From: Giesbergeria sp.
Lineage (GTDB): Bacteria; Pseudomonadota; Gammaproteobacteria; Burkholderiales; Burkholderiaceae_C
Direction: 5' to 3'
NCBI RefSeq assembly: GCF_028686475.1
Contig: NZ_JAQUCA010000005.1
Coordinates: 1 to 64,000 of the forward strand
Length of the DNA: 64,000 bases
Part shown: positions 42,337 through 52,900 of the stretch, in pieces
Layout: each line of letters opens with the position of its first letter
How positions within the stretch are numbered: position 1 is the first letter of the stretch
Made by a program: the position numbers and the translations under genes
The notes under the pieces: generated by a model
What the model was told of the DNA's origin: nothing
The model's input: the letters and a program-made list of their open reading frames with translations, nothing else
The model's database searches: none

Positions 42337-42699
42337 TTATTTTGCAGGAATCTGTGCGGATCCTTCGGGTGCAGGGGCAGGTACTGCCGGTGCAGGTACC
42401 GTGGTAGCACTAGGAATCGCAGCGGCAGGCCCTTCTAAGACGCTGCCAGAAGTAGCAGGGCGCAGGTTACCAAAGTAGGCCAGTGCCAGCGTACACACAA
42501 AAAAAGTGGCGGCCAAGCCTGCGGTAGTACGCGACAGAAAGTTAGCACTGCCACTGGCCCCAAACAAGCTGCCTGAACCACCACTGCCAAACGCTGCACC
42601 CATGTCAGCCCCTTTGCCGTGCTGTATCAGAATCAGGCCAATCATGGCCAGTGCGGCCAGCATCTGCACGCCCAAAATTACATTCACCAACACATTCAT
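42337..42699 (-). CDS. secG: Preprotein translocase subunit SecG
   Basis: This 120-residue accessory subunit of SecYEG has two transmembrane helices (about 3-22 and 53-73) separated by the conserved cytosolic loop LIQHGKGADMGAAFGSGGSG. A Pro/Ala-rich tail (about 85-120) is typical of the family in this order. The start is ATG 42699 (MNVLVNVILG). It follows tpiA. Confidence 0.93.
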   Translation of the reverse strand: MNVLVNVILGVQMLAALAMIGLILIQHGKGADMGAAFGSGGSGSLFGASGSANFLSRTTAGLAATFFVCTLALAYFGNLRPATSGSVLEGPAAAIPSATTVPAPAVPAPAPEGSAQIPAK

Positions 42700-42764
42700 C
42701 GTCATCAACTCCTCATTCAATAGCCCAGCTTGGCTGTTACCACCAATGGAATCAGCCAGTGGGA

Positions 42765-43520
42765 TTAGTTAGCCTGAGACTGGGCGGCGGCCACAATTTG
42801 CAAAAAGTCTGCTGCTTTCAGGGCTGCACCACCAATCAGGCCACCGTCAATGTCGGGTTGGGCCAGCAATTGCGCTGCATTGGCAGCATTCATGCTACCA
42901 CCGTAGAGCAAGCGAATGCGTGCGGCTTTATCGCTGGCGGCGGCCAACTGCGCCCGTAGCACGGCATGAACTTGCTGGGCTTGCTCGGGCGTGGCGGTTT
43001 TGCCAGTACCAATAGCCCACACCGGTTCATAAGCAACCACCACTTCGCTAATGCAGTGGCCGTTGAGGTGAATGACCGCAGCCAATTGGCGTTTAACCAC
43101 GGCTTCGGTTTGACCGGCTTCGCGCTCGGCCAAAGTTTCACCCACACACACAATGGGCGTAATGCCAGCGGCCAAGGCGCGCTGGGTTTTTAAGGCCACG
43201 ATGTGATCGGTTTCGCCGTGGTATTGGCGGCGCTCAGAGTGACCCGCCAAGGCGTAGCGCACGGCAAAATCGCGCAACATGGCCGCAGAGACCTCTCCGG
43301 TGTAGGCACCAGCTTCGTGGGCAGACACGTCTTGCGCGGCCACCGCCACCGCAGCACCGGCAACCAAAGACTGCACTTGCGCCAAATAGGGCGCAGGTAC
43401 GGCCACCGCCACTTCACAGGCCAAGCTGGCAGGTAAACCCGCCACCACCGCCTGCAACAGTGCCTCGTTGGCAGCCAAGCTGCCGTTCATTTTCCAGTTG
43501 CCTGCAATCAGTTTTTTGTT
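42765..43520 (-). CDS. tpiA: Triosephosphate isomerase
   Basis: This glycolytic TIM-barrel enzyme of 251 residues interconverts dihydroxyacetone phosphate and glyceraldehyde 3-phosphate. Catalytic elements are AGNWKMNGS (Lys), GHSERR (His), [11 protein letters not shown] (Glu) and the C-terminal phosphate loop [10 protein letters not shown]. The start is ATG 43520 ([10 protein letters not shown]). It sits upstream of secG on the same strand, 65 bp apart. Confidence 0.96.
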   Translation of the reverse strand, partial: NKKLIAGNWKMNGSLAANEALLQAVVAGLPASLACEVAVAVPAPYLAQVQSLVAGAAVAVAAQDVSAHEAGAYTGEVSAAMLRDFAVRYALAGHSERRQYHGETDHIVALKTQRALAAGITPIVCVGETLAEREAGQTEAVVKRQLAAVIHLNGHCISEVVVAYEPVWAIGTGKTATPEQAQQVHAVLRAQLAAASDKAARIRLLYGGSMNAANAAQLLAQPDIDGGLIGGAALKAADFLQIVAAAQSQAN

Positions 43521-43589
43521 CATGGAAATTTTTGAAAACAAAATGCCAAAGGAGAGGAGCCAGCGCTGGCACCGGGCCAGCGCTTAGGT

Positions 43590-45857
43590 TTATGCCTGTG
43601 CGTCGGGCGTGGCTGGGGTAGCTGCCTGTTGCAACGCGGGTACAGCTTCTGGCTGTGGCTCGCGCGCTACGGGGGCCTCACGGCGCGGTTCGTGGCGTTC
43701 AGAACGCTCAGTGCGTTCACCACGCTCGGCGTAGGCAGGACGTTCGGCGCGCTCGGTGTAGGCGGGGCGCTCGGTCAGAACCTTCATGGACAGCTTGATG
43801 CGGCCTTTTTCGTCGGTTTCCATGACCTTGACTTTGACGATTTGGCCTTCAGTCAGGTAGTCACTGACGCGCTCGACGCGCTCGTGGGCAATTTGGCTGA
43901 TGTGCAACAAACCATCTTTGCCGGGCATCAGGTTGATGAGGGCACCAAAATCCAGCACCTTGGTGACTGGGCCTTCGTAGATTTTGCCAATTTCGACTTC
44001 GGCGGTAATTTGCTCAATGCGGCGCTTGGCTTCGTCGGCCTTGGAAGCTTCGGCGGCAGCAATGGTGATGGTGCCGTCTTCTTCGATGTTGATTTGGCAA
44101 CCGGTTTCTTCGGTCAGGGCGCGAATCACCGAACCGCCCTTGCCAATCACATCCCGGATTTTTTCCGGGTTGATTTTCATGGTGTAGAGCTTGGGCGCAA
44201 AGCTGGACACCTCCGTGCGCGCTTCGCCCACGGCTTCTTGCATTTTGCCCAAAATATGCAGGCGCGCTTCTTTGGCTTGGGCCAGCGCTACTTGCATGAT
44301 TTCTTTGGTGATGCCTTGGATTTTGATGTCCATTTGCAGCGCGGTGATGCCAGCGGTAGTGCCAGCTACCTTGAAGTCCATGTCACCCAAATGGTCTTCA
44401 TCGCCCAAGATGTCGGTCAGGACGGCAAAACGGTTGTCTTCTTTAATCAGCCCCATCGCAATACCGGCCACATGGGCTTTCATGGGCACACCGGCATCCA
44501 TCAGCGCCAAACAGCCACCACAGACAGAAGCCATCGACGAGGAGCCATTGGATTCGGTGATTTCGGACACCACGCGCATGGTGTAAGGAAATTCTTCTTT
44601 GTTGGGTAACACGGCCACCAGCGCACGCTTGGCCAAACGACCGTGACCGACTTCGCGGCGCTTGGTGCTGCCCATGCGACCGACTTCGCCGGTGGCAAAG
44701 GGAGGCATGTTGTAGTGCAGCATGAAACGGTCTTCGTATTCACCAGCCAAAGCGTCAATGCGCTGGGCATCGCGCTCAGTGCCCAAGGTGGTAATCACCA
44801 AGGCTTGGGTTTCGCCACGGGTGAACAGGCTAGATCCGTGGGTGCGCGGCAACACACTGTTGCGGATTTCAATCGGGCGCACGGTGCGGGTATCACGGCC
44901 ATCAATGCGTGGCTCGCCAGCCAAAATTTGACCGCGTACCAAACGCGCTTCAATATCGAACAAGATATTTTCTACCTTGACGCTATCAAAGGTGATACCG
45001 GCTTCGGCCAAATCGGCCATCACCACGGCGTAAACCTCGCGGCAGGCGTGGGTGCGGGCTTGCTTGTTGCGAATTTGGTAGGCAGCGCGCAGTTTTTCTT
45101 CGGCAAACTGGGTGACTTTGGCGATGAGTGCCTCGTCTTTGGGTGGGGCACTCCAGTCCCAAACGGGTTTGCCCGCATCGCGCACCAATTCATGGATGGC
45201 GTTGATAGCGATGTTGCCTTGCTCGTGGCCAAACACCACGGCACCCAGCATAATTTCTTCGGACAGCTGTTGCGCTTCGGATTCGACCATCAGCACAGCG
45301 GCCTCGGTGCCCGCGACTACCAAATCCATCTGGCTATTTTTGCGCGCGGTTTGACCGGGGTTGAGGACGTATTCGCCGTTGATATAACCCACGCGGGCAG
45401 CACCAATTGGGCCAGCAAACGGAATGCCCGAAATAGCCAGCGCGGCGCTAGAAGCAATCAGGGCGGCAATATCGGCATCGACTTCGGGGTTGAGCGACAG
45501 CGTATGAACAACCAAATGGACTTCGTTGTAGAAGCCTTCGGGGAACAAGGGGCGAATGGGGCGGTCAATCAGGCGGCTGGTCAGGGTTTCCAACTCACTG
45601 GGTTTGGCTTCGCGCTTGAAAAAGCTACCGGGGATTTTGCCTGCGGCATACGCCTTTTCGATGTAATCGACGGTGAGCGGGAAGAAATCTTGGCCGGGTT
45701 TGGAGCCTTTGGAAGCTACCACGGTGGCCAGCACCACGGTGTCGTCGATGTTGACCAGCACCGCACCGGTGGCTTGGCGGGCGATTTCGCCGGTTTCCAT
45801 GATGACGGTTTTGTCACCCCATTGGAAAGTTTTGGTGACTTTGTTAAAAATGCTCAT
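43590..45857 (-). CDS. pnp: Polyribonucleotide nucleotidyltransferase (PNPase)
   Basis: This phosphorolytic 3'-5' exoribonuclease is part of RNA decay. The 755-residue product has two RNase PH domains, a KH domain ([22 protein letters not shown], shortened to the IGKGG loop) and an S1 domain ([21 protein letters not shown]). The tail after about residue 700 is a low-complexity run of repeated RPAYTER / RPAYAER / ERTERSER units, rich in Arg and Glu, ending in a Pro/Ala stretch. It follows rpsO, the usual order. Confidence 0.97.
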   Translation of the reverse strand: MSIFNKVTKTFQWGDKTVIMETGEIARQATGAVLVNIDDTVVLATVVASKGSKPGQDFFPLTVDYIEKAYAAGKIPGSFFKREAKPSELETLTSRLIDRPIRPLFPEGFYNEVHLVVHTLSLNPEVDADIAALIASSAALAISGIPFAGPIGAARVGYINGEYVLNPGQTARKNSQMDLVVAGTEAAVLMVESEAQQLSEEIMLGAVVFGHEQGNIAINAIHELVRDAGKPVWDWSAPPKDEALIAKVTQFAEEKLRAAYQIRNKQARTHACREVYAVVMADLAEAGITFDSVKVENILFDIEARLVRGQILAGEPRIDGRDTRTVRPIEIRNSVLPRTHGSSLFTRGETQALVITTLGTERDAQRIDALAGEYEDRFMLHYNMPPFATGEVGRMGSTKRREVGHGRLAKRALVAVLPNKEEFPYTMRVVSEITESNGSSSMASVCGGCLALMDAGVPMKAHVAGIAMGLIKEDNRFAVLTDILGDEDHLGDMDFKVAGTTAGITALQMDIKIQGITKEIMQVALAQAKEARLHILGKMQEAVGEARTEVSSFAPKLYTMKINPEKIRDVIGKGGSVIRALTEETGCQINIEEDGTITIAAAEASKADEAKRRIEQITAEVEIGKIYEGPVTKVLDFGALINLMPGKDGLLHISQIAHERVERVSDYLTEGQIVKVKVMETDEKGRIKLSMKVLTERPAYTERAERPAYAERGERTERSERHEPRREAPVAREPQPEAVPALQQAATPATPDAQA

Positions 45858-45927
45858 GCTTGCTCCTAAAAAAACACTGACCTACAGCGGCCAGCAAGAG
45901 CCAGTGAACCATCCAGAACACGATGCC

Positions 45928-45963
45928 ATTCCAGTGAAGCCGCACGCGGAATTTCAGTGGAAT
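45928..45963 (-). promoter_or_regulatory. Stem-loop in the rpsO-pnp spacer
   Basis: ATTCCAGTGAA (45928-45938) pairs with TTCAGTGGAAT (45953-45963) apart from one central position. In E. coli the rpsO-pnp spacer has RNase III-cut hairpins that let PNPase autoregulate. This stem lies in the equivalent place, so a similar role is a reasonable guess only. Confidence 0.4.
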
Positions 45964-46000
45964 GACACAGCTTCGCTCTGACAGCGGACACCGGCAAAGT

Positions 46001-46038
46001 AAAAAACGCCTGAGCTAGCACGCTAACCCAGGCGTTTT
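46001..46038 (-). terminator. Terminator after rpsO
   Basis: On the minus strand AAAACGCCTG (46038-46029) pairs with CAGGCGTTTT (46012-46003), followed by further T. It is a strong 10-bp stem 22 bp after the rpsO stop. It is probably partial, because pnp is expected to be partly read through from rpsO. Confidence 0.85.
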
Positions 46039-46060
46039 GCAAAATCACAAGGGCGTAGGC

Positions 46061-46327
46061 TTACTTACGCAGACCCAGCTTGGCGATGAGCGCAACGTAG
46101 CGGTCGCTGTCTTTGGCCTTGAGGTAGTCGAGCAGCTTGCGGCGGCGGCTAACCATACGCAGCAGACCACGGCGACCGTGGTGGTCCTTGGCGTGGGTTT
46201 TGAAGTGGGGGGTTAGCTCGTTGATGCGGGCGGTGAGCAGGGCGACTTGCACTTCGGGGCTACCGGTATCGGTGGCAGAACGGGCATTGGCCTTGACAAC
46301 TTCGGCCTTGATGGAGGATGCGATCAT
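46061..46327 (-). CDS. rpsO: 30S ribosomal protein S15
   Basis: This 88-residue primary binding protein of 16S rRNA has the S15 signature [16 protein letters not shown] and [25 protein letters not shown]. The start is ATG 46327 ([12 protein letters not shown]); the long in-frame extension upstream is spurious. A TATAAT -10 box lies on the minus strand at 46445-46440. Confidence 0.97.
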   Translation of the reverse strand: MIASSIKAEVVKANARSATDTGSPEVQVALLTARINELTPHFKTHAKDHHGRRGLLRMVSRRRKLLDYLKAKDSDRYVALIAKLGLRK

Positions 46328-46439
46328 TGGAAATTTCCTGAATTGCGAACCATTTTGCTTGCAAAATGGCTGCGAGTTGACTTGCGTGAACCACTGGAAG
46401 CGTGGCTGACGTGCGCCTTGCGACATGCAAAGCCTTTCT

Positions 46440-46445
46440 ATTATA
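46440..46445 (-). promoter_or_regulatory. Candidate rpsO -10 box
   Basis: A perfect TATAAT on the minus strand sits about 110 bases upstream of rpsO, preceded by GGT but without a recognisable -35 at 16-18 bp. This is the best promoter candidate in the spacer between rpsO and the divergent small gene at 46494. Confidence 0.45.
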
Positions 46446-46493
46446 ACCGAGCCAACAGCCCACCTGTATCCCTTTTTTTGAGGAGCTATTCCA

Positions 46494-46814
46494 GTGAATG
46501 CCAACCGTTTGTCCTGTGTCTGTTTTTTACCTTCTGGCGGCAAGCTTGGTGCTGGGGCGCGTCTAGGCCGCTGGCTGCTGTGGGCCGCTGTGCTGTGCAT
46601 TGCCTGGGGCGGCCAGATGGCCCCTGTGCAAGCGACAACACGCGATGGCCAGCCGAGTAGCGCCACAGCCAGTAAGCCGCAAAAGACCAACGTTCGGATG
46701 CGAACCCAGCGCAGCAGCTCGGAAGAAAGCCCCAAAGAGCGCGAACAACGCTTGCGCCGCGAATGCCGGGGCCGCCCTGATGCCGGGGCGTGCTTGGGTT
46801 ACACCCGGCGTTAA
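46494..46814 (+). CDS. Small exported protein of unknown function
   Basis: This 106-residue product starts at GTG 46494, with GAGGAG 8 bases upstream. A signal sequence is likely (about residues 25-48, [21 protein letters not shown]). The mature part of about 58 residues is hydrophilic and ends [24 protein letters not shown] with two cysteines nine residues apart, which could form a disulfide. I recall similar short proteins with an [19 protein letters not shown] ending in Comamonadaceae but know no function. It is divergent from rpsO and 75 bp before fimT. Confidence 0.65.
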   Translation: MNANRLSCVCFLPSGGKLGAGARLGRWLLWAAVLCIAWGGQMAPVQATTRDGQPSSATASKPQKTNVRMRTQRSSSEESPKEREQRLRRECRGRPDAGACLGYTRR

Positions 46815-46889
46815 ACCGTTTGTCTGAGCCAGCGTGCCATTCGTCGGTATAGGCTTCCAAGCCAACGCAACTGCCGTTAGCATGGCTTT

Positions 46890-47492
46890 ATGACACAGTA
46901 CGGCACTTCTTCAACCCGCTTGGCATGGCGCTTTTCGTTGGCACCCCGATGGGCGGGAGGTTTTACAGCCATCGAACTGATGGTGACCGTAGCCATCATG
47001 GCGGTGCTGATGGCCTTGGCGGCACCCAGTTTTACCCCCCTGATAGAGGGCTGGCGCGTGCGCCAAGCGGCAGAGCAGCTGCAATCGTCACTTTACTATG
47101 CCCGCTCTGAAGCCATTAAGCGCGGCGGACAGGTGGTGGTCGAAAAACTGCCCAACAACACCAACGGCTGCACCACGGCCAGTACCACTGCATCTTGGGG
47201 TTGTGGCTGGTTTGTTTGCCACGACCTTAATGACAATGGCAGCTGTGAAAGCACCGAGACGGTACTCCAGCGCTATGACACGCCCAGCCAAATAGAAGTG
47301 CAGCGCACATCATCCAGTGGTGCAACCATCAAGCTGAACCGCTGGGGGCTGGTGAGTGGCACTTGGGTCGGATTTAACTTAACGCCCAAGGGTAAAAGCA
47401 TTTCTAACACCAGCGCACGCGGCGTGTGTATGAGTTCTGGTGGACGGGTGCATATTATTCCTTCAGAGAAACTGCCATGCACCGCCAGTTGA
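46890..47492 (+). CDS. fimT: Type IV pilus minor pilin, FimT/GspH family
   Basis: This 200-residue pseudopilin has a prepilin leader cleaved at G24/F25 (GG^FTAIELMVTVAIMAVLMAL). Glu at position 5 of the mature chain is kept, and a GspH-type globular domain follows with RQAAEQLQSSLYYARSEAIKRGG. Cysteines (about C94, C104, C110, C119) are likely disulfide-bonded in the periplasm. It is the first gene of a six-gene minor-pilin run. pilV starts inside its last codons. Confidence 0.88.
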   Translation: MTQYGTSSTRLAWRFSLAPRWAGGFTAIELMVTVAIMAVLMALAAPSFTPLIEGWRVRQAAEQLQSSLYYARSEAIKRGGQVVVEKLPNNTNGCTTASTTASWGCGWFVCHDLNDNGSCESTETVLQRYDTPSQIEVQRTSSSGATIKLNRWGLVSGTWVGFNLTPKGKSISNTSARGVCMSSGGRVHIIPSEKLPCTAS

Positions 47493-48142
47493 ACCCGCAG
47501 CATCTTATGCAGCCTATGACAAAATCTGCTCCATTTGAACGTGGCATTACACTCATCGAGTCTTTAATTGCGATTGTAATTGCTTCTTTGGGTATTTTGG
47601 GTATTTTGGGGGTGCAAATGCGTACCCTGACCGATACCTCGACCACCGTGCGCCGCGCCCAAGCGATTCGCTTGATTGAAGATTTGAGCGAGCGCATGAA
47701 AGTCAACCCGAATGCGCTGGCCAATATCAATGCGTATGTCTCTGATTTTAACAACAACCCCACCGTAGGTAGTTGCAGCACTGGCTGCAACCCAGCCCAG
47801 CAGGCCAGCTACGATTTAGCCGTTTGGAAAAGAGCGGTACGCCAAGCCTTACCACTAGGCCAAGCCAGCATTTTTATTCCAGAATCTGGTGCTGGTACGC
47901 GCCAACTGGGGGTCATGTTGGCTTGGCGGCAAAATGAACGTGCCGATGCGGATGCCAACTTTAAAGACAGCATGGATGCTACTAAATTTAAGGACGGCAG
48001 CACATTCAAAAGCATGGGAGGCACAGCGGCCTCTTGTCCAGATGGTTTTACTTGCCATGTGCAATATATCCCAGTGGTTGGACGGTGTGCGCCCTACACC
48101 CCCGGCTCTAGTGCCTCTTTATATTATTGTCCGGGGGCTTGA
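47477..48142 (+). CDS. pilV: Type IV pilus minor pilin PilV
   Basis: This 221-residue minor pilin has a leader ending G23 before ITLIESLIAIVIASLGILGILG, with Glu5 present. Minor pilins FimT, PilV, PilW, PilX and PilE prime pilus assembly with PilY1. I chose ATG 47477, overlapping the end of fimT. ATG 47507 or 47516 would give shorter leaders and cannot be excluded. pilW follows after 3 bp. Confidence 0.85.
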   Translation: MHRQLNPQHLMQPMTKSAPFERGITLIESLIAIVIASLGILGILGVQMRTLTDTSTTVRRAQAIRLIEDLSERMKVNPNALANINAYVSDFNNNPTVGSCSTGCNPAQQASYDLAVWKRAVRQALPLGQASIFIPESGAGTRQLGVMLAWRQNERADADANFKDSMDATKFKDGSTFKSMGGTAASCPDGFTCHVQYIPVVGRCAPYTPGSSASLYYCPGA

Positions 48143-48145
48143 AAA

Positions 48146-49096
48146 ATGCTTTATCCATTGAGGGCCATCCCCATGCAGCAGACAGAGCATCCCCAGTTTT
48201 TTGGTCGGCCAAATTCTATCCCAGCATCCAGAAGGCGTTTACTAGGGCAATACGGTGTTTCGTTAATCGAACTAATGATCGGTATTGCTGTGGGTTTGCT
48301 GGTGGTGGCGGTGGCAATGGGGGCGCTGATGGTATCGCGCGGAGTTACGGGCACGGTCGGTGATGCCAGCGGTATCCAACAGCAAGCAGCTTACGTGCTG
48401 CGCGTAATGGGCCTGCAATTGCGCCAAGCAGGTTCTATGCGGCTTAACCTCGATCCGGGCACCACGGCGGCGGCTGAAACTTACTTGATACCGGTAGCAT
48501 TTGAAACAGCAATCTCGAGCGCCAACTCAATGGAGAGCTTTAACCCTGCCATCAATACCTTGGGTGGAACAGACTCCCCCGTCAGTTTAACGGCAGGTTC
48601 GCGCCGTTACACCGAGCCAGTGTTTGGTAGCAGCACAGAGCAAGCCTTGGTACGCAATTGCGTAGGCGGCCCGGCAGATAATAGCCCCCATGTGCGTCTA
48701 GAAAGCGTGTTTGCATTAGACCCTGACCCCACTAAGCCCGGTGTATTGCGCTGTGCAGGTAATGGTGCCGCAGCACAACCCATTGCTGACAATGTAGCCA
48801 ATTTTCAGGTTCGTTATATCGTGCAAGACAATACTACCACCCCCGGCATACCGACCCTGAAAACTGTGAATGCCAGCGGCGTGACCAGCTGGGGGCAGGT
48901 GCAAGCGGTAGAAGTGTGTTTGGTATTTTATGGCACAGAAGCGATGGATTTACCCAGTGGCAGCAACTATATTGATTGCGATGGTAGCACAGTGGATATG
49001 AGTACCCTGACCGGAAAACGCGCCCGGCGTATGCACATAGCATTTCACAACGTGTTTCAATTGCGTAGCCAAGGGCTGATTGGCTCAGTGCTTTAA
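48146..49096 (+). CDS. pilW: Type IV pilus minor pilin PilW
   Basis: This 316-residue minor pilin has a prepilin site at G37 before VSLIELMIGIAVGLLVVAVAM and a large globular domain containing LRVMGLQLRQAGSMR. The C-terminal RARRMHIAFHNVFQLRSQGL is typical of PilW. The leader of 37 residues is long; an in-frame ATG at residue 10 (48173) would shorten it. It is followed 19 bp later by pilX. Confidence 0.85.
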   Translation: MLYPLRAIPMQQTEHPQFFGRPNSIPASRRRLLGQYGVSLIELMIGIAVGLLVVAVAMGALMVSRGVTGTVGDASGIQQQAAYVLRVMGLQLRQAGSMRLNLDPGTTAAAETYLIPVAFETAISSANSMESFNPAINTLGGTDSPVSLTAGSRRYTEPVFGSSTEQALVRNCVGGPADNSPHVRLESVFALDPDPTKPGVLRCAGNGAAAQPIADNVANFQVRYIVQDNTTTPGIPTLKTVNASGVTSWGQVQAVEVCLVFYGTEAMDLPSGSNYIDCDGSTVDMSTLTGKRARRMHIAFHNVFQLRSQGLIGSVL

Positions 49097-49115
49097 CTTT
49101 GGATAGATAAAAGCC

Positions 49116-49916
49116 ATGATGCAAGCAAAGATGCTTATGCCTATTGCCCTCCCCCGGCGTTTGCGCGCACAGCAACAGGGCGTGGCACTGTTTGTGGTGA
49201 TTGTGTTTGTGATGCTGTCGATGCTGTTGGCCTTGTGGGGCTCACGCACCTCCATGTTTAATGAGTTGGTGGTGGGCAATGATGCCGATTATCAACGTGC
49301 TTTTGAAGCCGCGCAAACGCTGCTGCAAGATGCTGAATTGGATATTCGGGGAGAAAATGCCGATGGTACGCCTTGCACGGGCACCAACTGCCGCGACCGG
49401 GTAAGCGGCGCACCCAAAATACCCTTAGAAGGCCAAGACGTAACGCCGCTGCTGGCCATGCTGAATACCAAAACTACGCAATGTAGCTATGGCTTGTGTG
49501 CTAAACGTGCCGGGCGACAAGATTTTTGGAACTATACCGACAGCACAAGCCCTGCGCCTACCGATTTAAAAACCGGTGAAGTTAAACTTAAAGAAATGAC
49601 CAAGGCTACTATTGGCGCACGCTATGGCGATTTTACCGGAGCCACTGCGGGCGAAAATGGCAAAGCCAACCCCATTTTAGCCGACCGCAGCGCAGATGAT
49701 GCAGGTGGTTGGTATTGGATTGAAATTTTGCGCTATGACGAAAGCAGCAAAAATGATGGTTTGATTGTACGTAGCAATGCCAATGCCAATAACCTGCTCC
49801 GTTTGAACTTAACGCCCAATGTGGTGTACCGCATAACCGCCCTAGCCTATGGCCGCAAGCCTGGCACGATGGCAGTGTTGCAACAAACCTACGCACGCCA
49901 AATGCGTAAAGATTGA
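49116..49916 (+). CDS. pilX: Type IV pilus minor pilin PilX
   Basis: This 266-residue protein has the hydrophobic prepilin helix after QQQG22 (VALFVVIVFVMLSMLLALWG). Position 5 is Val instead of Glu, common for PilX/GspK-like subunits that cap the tip. The globular part has NELVVGNDADYQRAFEAAQTLLQDAE, the PilX N-domain pattern, and WYWIEILRY near the end. pilY1 begins 40 bp after its stop. Confidence 0.85.
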   Translation: MMQAKMLMPIALPRRLRAQQQGVALFVVIVFVMLSMLLALWGSRTSMFNELVVGNDADYQRAFEAAQTLLQDAELDIRGENADGTPCTGTNCRDRVSGAPKIPLEGQDVTPLLAMLNTKTTQCSYGLCAKRAGRQDFWNYTDSTSPAPTDLKTGEVKLKEMTKATIGARYGDFTGATAGENGKANPILADRSADDAGGWYWIEILRYDESSKNDGLIVRSNANANNLLRLNLTPNVVYRITALAYGRKPGTMAVLQQTYARQMRKD

Positions 49917-49956
49917 TTTTTTGCATTTAACCATTATTTTATTAAAGGAGCACGCC

Positions 49957-52900
49957 ATGCCCCGCACCGCTGCCCCCCGCTTCCGTAAACATTTAATTGC
50001 TTTGGCCGCTGGTGCGGCACTGGCCCCACATGGAGTATGGGCGCTAGATTTGATGCAGGCACCGCCAGGTACTGTAATGCCTTATGTAGCCCCCAATGTT
50101 ATCCTCTCGTTGGATGATTCGACCAGTATGGATGCAAAAGACATGGTATTAACAAATCCTAGCAAAGCATACCATAAGGACACCAACCCATACACCAAGA
50201 CCCGCGTTCAAGTCTTACAAGAAGCTCTACAGGTCGTTTTCAGCGACACCACCTTATTACCAGATGAAAAAATTCGTTTGGCCTGGCAGTCCTTAGGTAA
50301 CTGCACTTCGGTCGAAGGACTGAGTTTTACAACACTGGGCACTAGCGCCGCAAGCACTACCGCTGCAAACACCATACGCTTGCTGGATAACACCCACCGG
50401 ACCAATTTTATTGAGTACGCGCAAAACTACGAAACCTGCACATCTACCCCTACGCATAAAATGGTGAAACGTGCAGATGAGTACATGCGCGCCCCGTTGC
50501 ACCAAAACGGCCCTTGGGCTAGCAAGCCCGGAGAAACACTCAACGGAGAAAACGGAAAGCCTTTGGGCTGCCGCCGAAATTATCACATTCTACTCACTGA
50601 CGGTGGCTGGAATGGTGACTACTATGGCCCTGGGGGAACGTATTTCAACTCATCTTCACCCTATAATCAAGGTACAAATTGGGATAATCCTAAGGAAGAT
50701 ATCAACACAGATCCTATCAATTTTGATAACCAAGACTCAAAAACTTTCAAAGCCTATGGTAAGCGTGCAGCTACTCCAGCCAAATCTGGCACTGATCAAC
50801 TTCCAGATCCTCTGGGCATTGACCCACGCGAAGATCCACAAGATTATCCTGGCTTTGTCTTGCCCGATGGCACGCCGTACAGCAGAGACAACCCAAACAC
50901 TTGGATTTACCGTGACATCGACTATCTGACTTACAGCAGCTGGCACGAAGGCTATAGGCCATGCAGAACTTTTACAATAGTTAATACTGGCACACAATCT
51001 AAACCCAAATGGGTTAATCGATGCACAGACATACAAGACAATGGGTCACGCCGCCCAGGACTGATTAGCACGCTTTCAGATTGGACTTTCAAAAGTTGGG
51101 CCGTGCGTTTGCAAGCCAAAGAAGATTTAGACGGTGAAGTAGCACCTTTGCCTGAGTACGAAAAAGCCAGCCCAACAGAAACCTTTACAAATCCGAAAAC
51201 AAAAAAAACCGCAACACTCGAAAAATACTGGAATCCACGCTACAACCCTGCTACTTGGGCACACATGATCACTTTTACCATTGGTTTTAGCAAGGCATCT
51301 CTCCCCTCAGAACAATACAGGCCTATGGGAACAAGCAGCCAAACTGCCGGCAATATCGGTAAGTATTGGCGTGAAGGCACCACAGGAGCCAAAAACTACG
51401 GGGGTAGTACAACTGGGCTTTTTTATTATCTCGATGGCCCTACTAAAGCTAACAGTACAGATGCAACTACCAATAATGGTAATAGTGGAAATTTAATTAA
51501 GCCTTCCAGCAATATGCCCTATGGTTACGACGGTAGCTTTGCCGATTATGCCGCTGGTCGAGCACAGTGGTACTCCATCGAACAATCAGAAGAAGATATG
51601 TGGCACGCAGCCATCAATGGGCGTGGGCAGTTTTATGCCGTAGAAGAAGGCGAAGACCTCAAAGAAGCTTTCCGCCAGATTGTAAAAACTATTAATAGCA
51701 ACGTTGACCCAGAACTCAGTGCCAGCGCTACCAGTGGTTCGAATGTTTCACGCAGCGAAGTTGGTAAATACACGGCATCTTACGAGCCAAAAAACGGGTG
51801 GAAAGGGGCCGTTACTGCCGATCGAGTTAAGCCTGATGGCACCACAGTGACCGATCCGAATTGGGGTGGAAAAACTACGGCTGATAAACTCGATGCCCTT
51901 AGCGATGTTACTACCCGTTTTATATTAAGCTGGAGTGATAAATGGAGCAGCACTGAATACAAAGGAGGAGTACCTTTCAAATGGGCCTCTGATGAGAGTT
52001 ATCTCAGTACAGCACAAAAAATTTGGTTACAAAAAAATATCAGTGGAAGCGACGAGGGTGCTACTAAAGGACAACAACGATTAAACTACGTTCGTGGTGA
52101 TCAAAGCCTAGAAGGTGATGGCAAGCCTTTCCGCCAGCGCCAAAGTCGTCAAGGTGATATTGTAAACTCAGATGTATGGTACACTGGTGCCCCCTCAGCC
52201 GATTACCTGCTTAAAGGTTATACAGATTTTGTGCGTAACCACAGCGGTCGTCCCGGAATGCTGTATGTGGGTGGCAATGATGGCATGTTGCATGGTTTTG
52301 CCGCTAAGGATGGCGAGGAAAAAATAGCCTATGTGCCCCGAGGTGTTCTTCCTAACCTAACATACTTAACGCACCCTCAATACAACGAATCACATAAATA
52401 TTTTGTCGATGGTTCTCCTATGACTGGGGATGTCGATATGAATGGGGGGAAACAAGATCCGAAGGCTGAAGGCTACGATGCTTATACCCCCAATTGGCGC
52501 ACACTGCTGGTAGGAACGCTGGGACTGGGTGGAAAAGGTTATTTTGTGTTAGACGTAACCAACCCCACTGCCAACACCGTTTCTGGTGTGGCTGGTTTTT
52601 CGGAAACCAATGCATCCCAATTGGTAAAATTAGACCGCACTCGTGGATCTTCCGAGATTGCGCCTAATTGTGATGACATATCTAACGCAACACTTAAAAA
52701 TTTCTGTAAAGAAGAAAGGGATATTGGTCACATTAGCGCAAAACCCGTATCAGATGATAATGATTTGATGCGTACCAACCAGATTACACGCATGAATGAT
52801 AACCGCTGGGCAGTGATACTGGGCAATGGCTATAACAGCACCAACCAACGCCCGGTGCTGCTTATTCAGTATCTGGATGGAGACAAAAAGCTAAAGCGTA

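Noticed and set aside
44643-45869. 408-codon plus-strand frame opposite pnp
   Set aside because: Antisense shadow of pnp; no motif and no ribosome-binding site.
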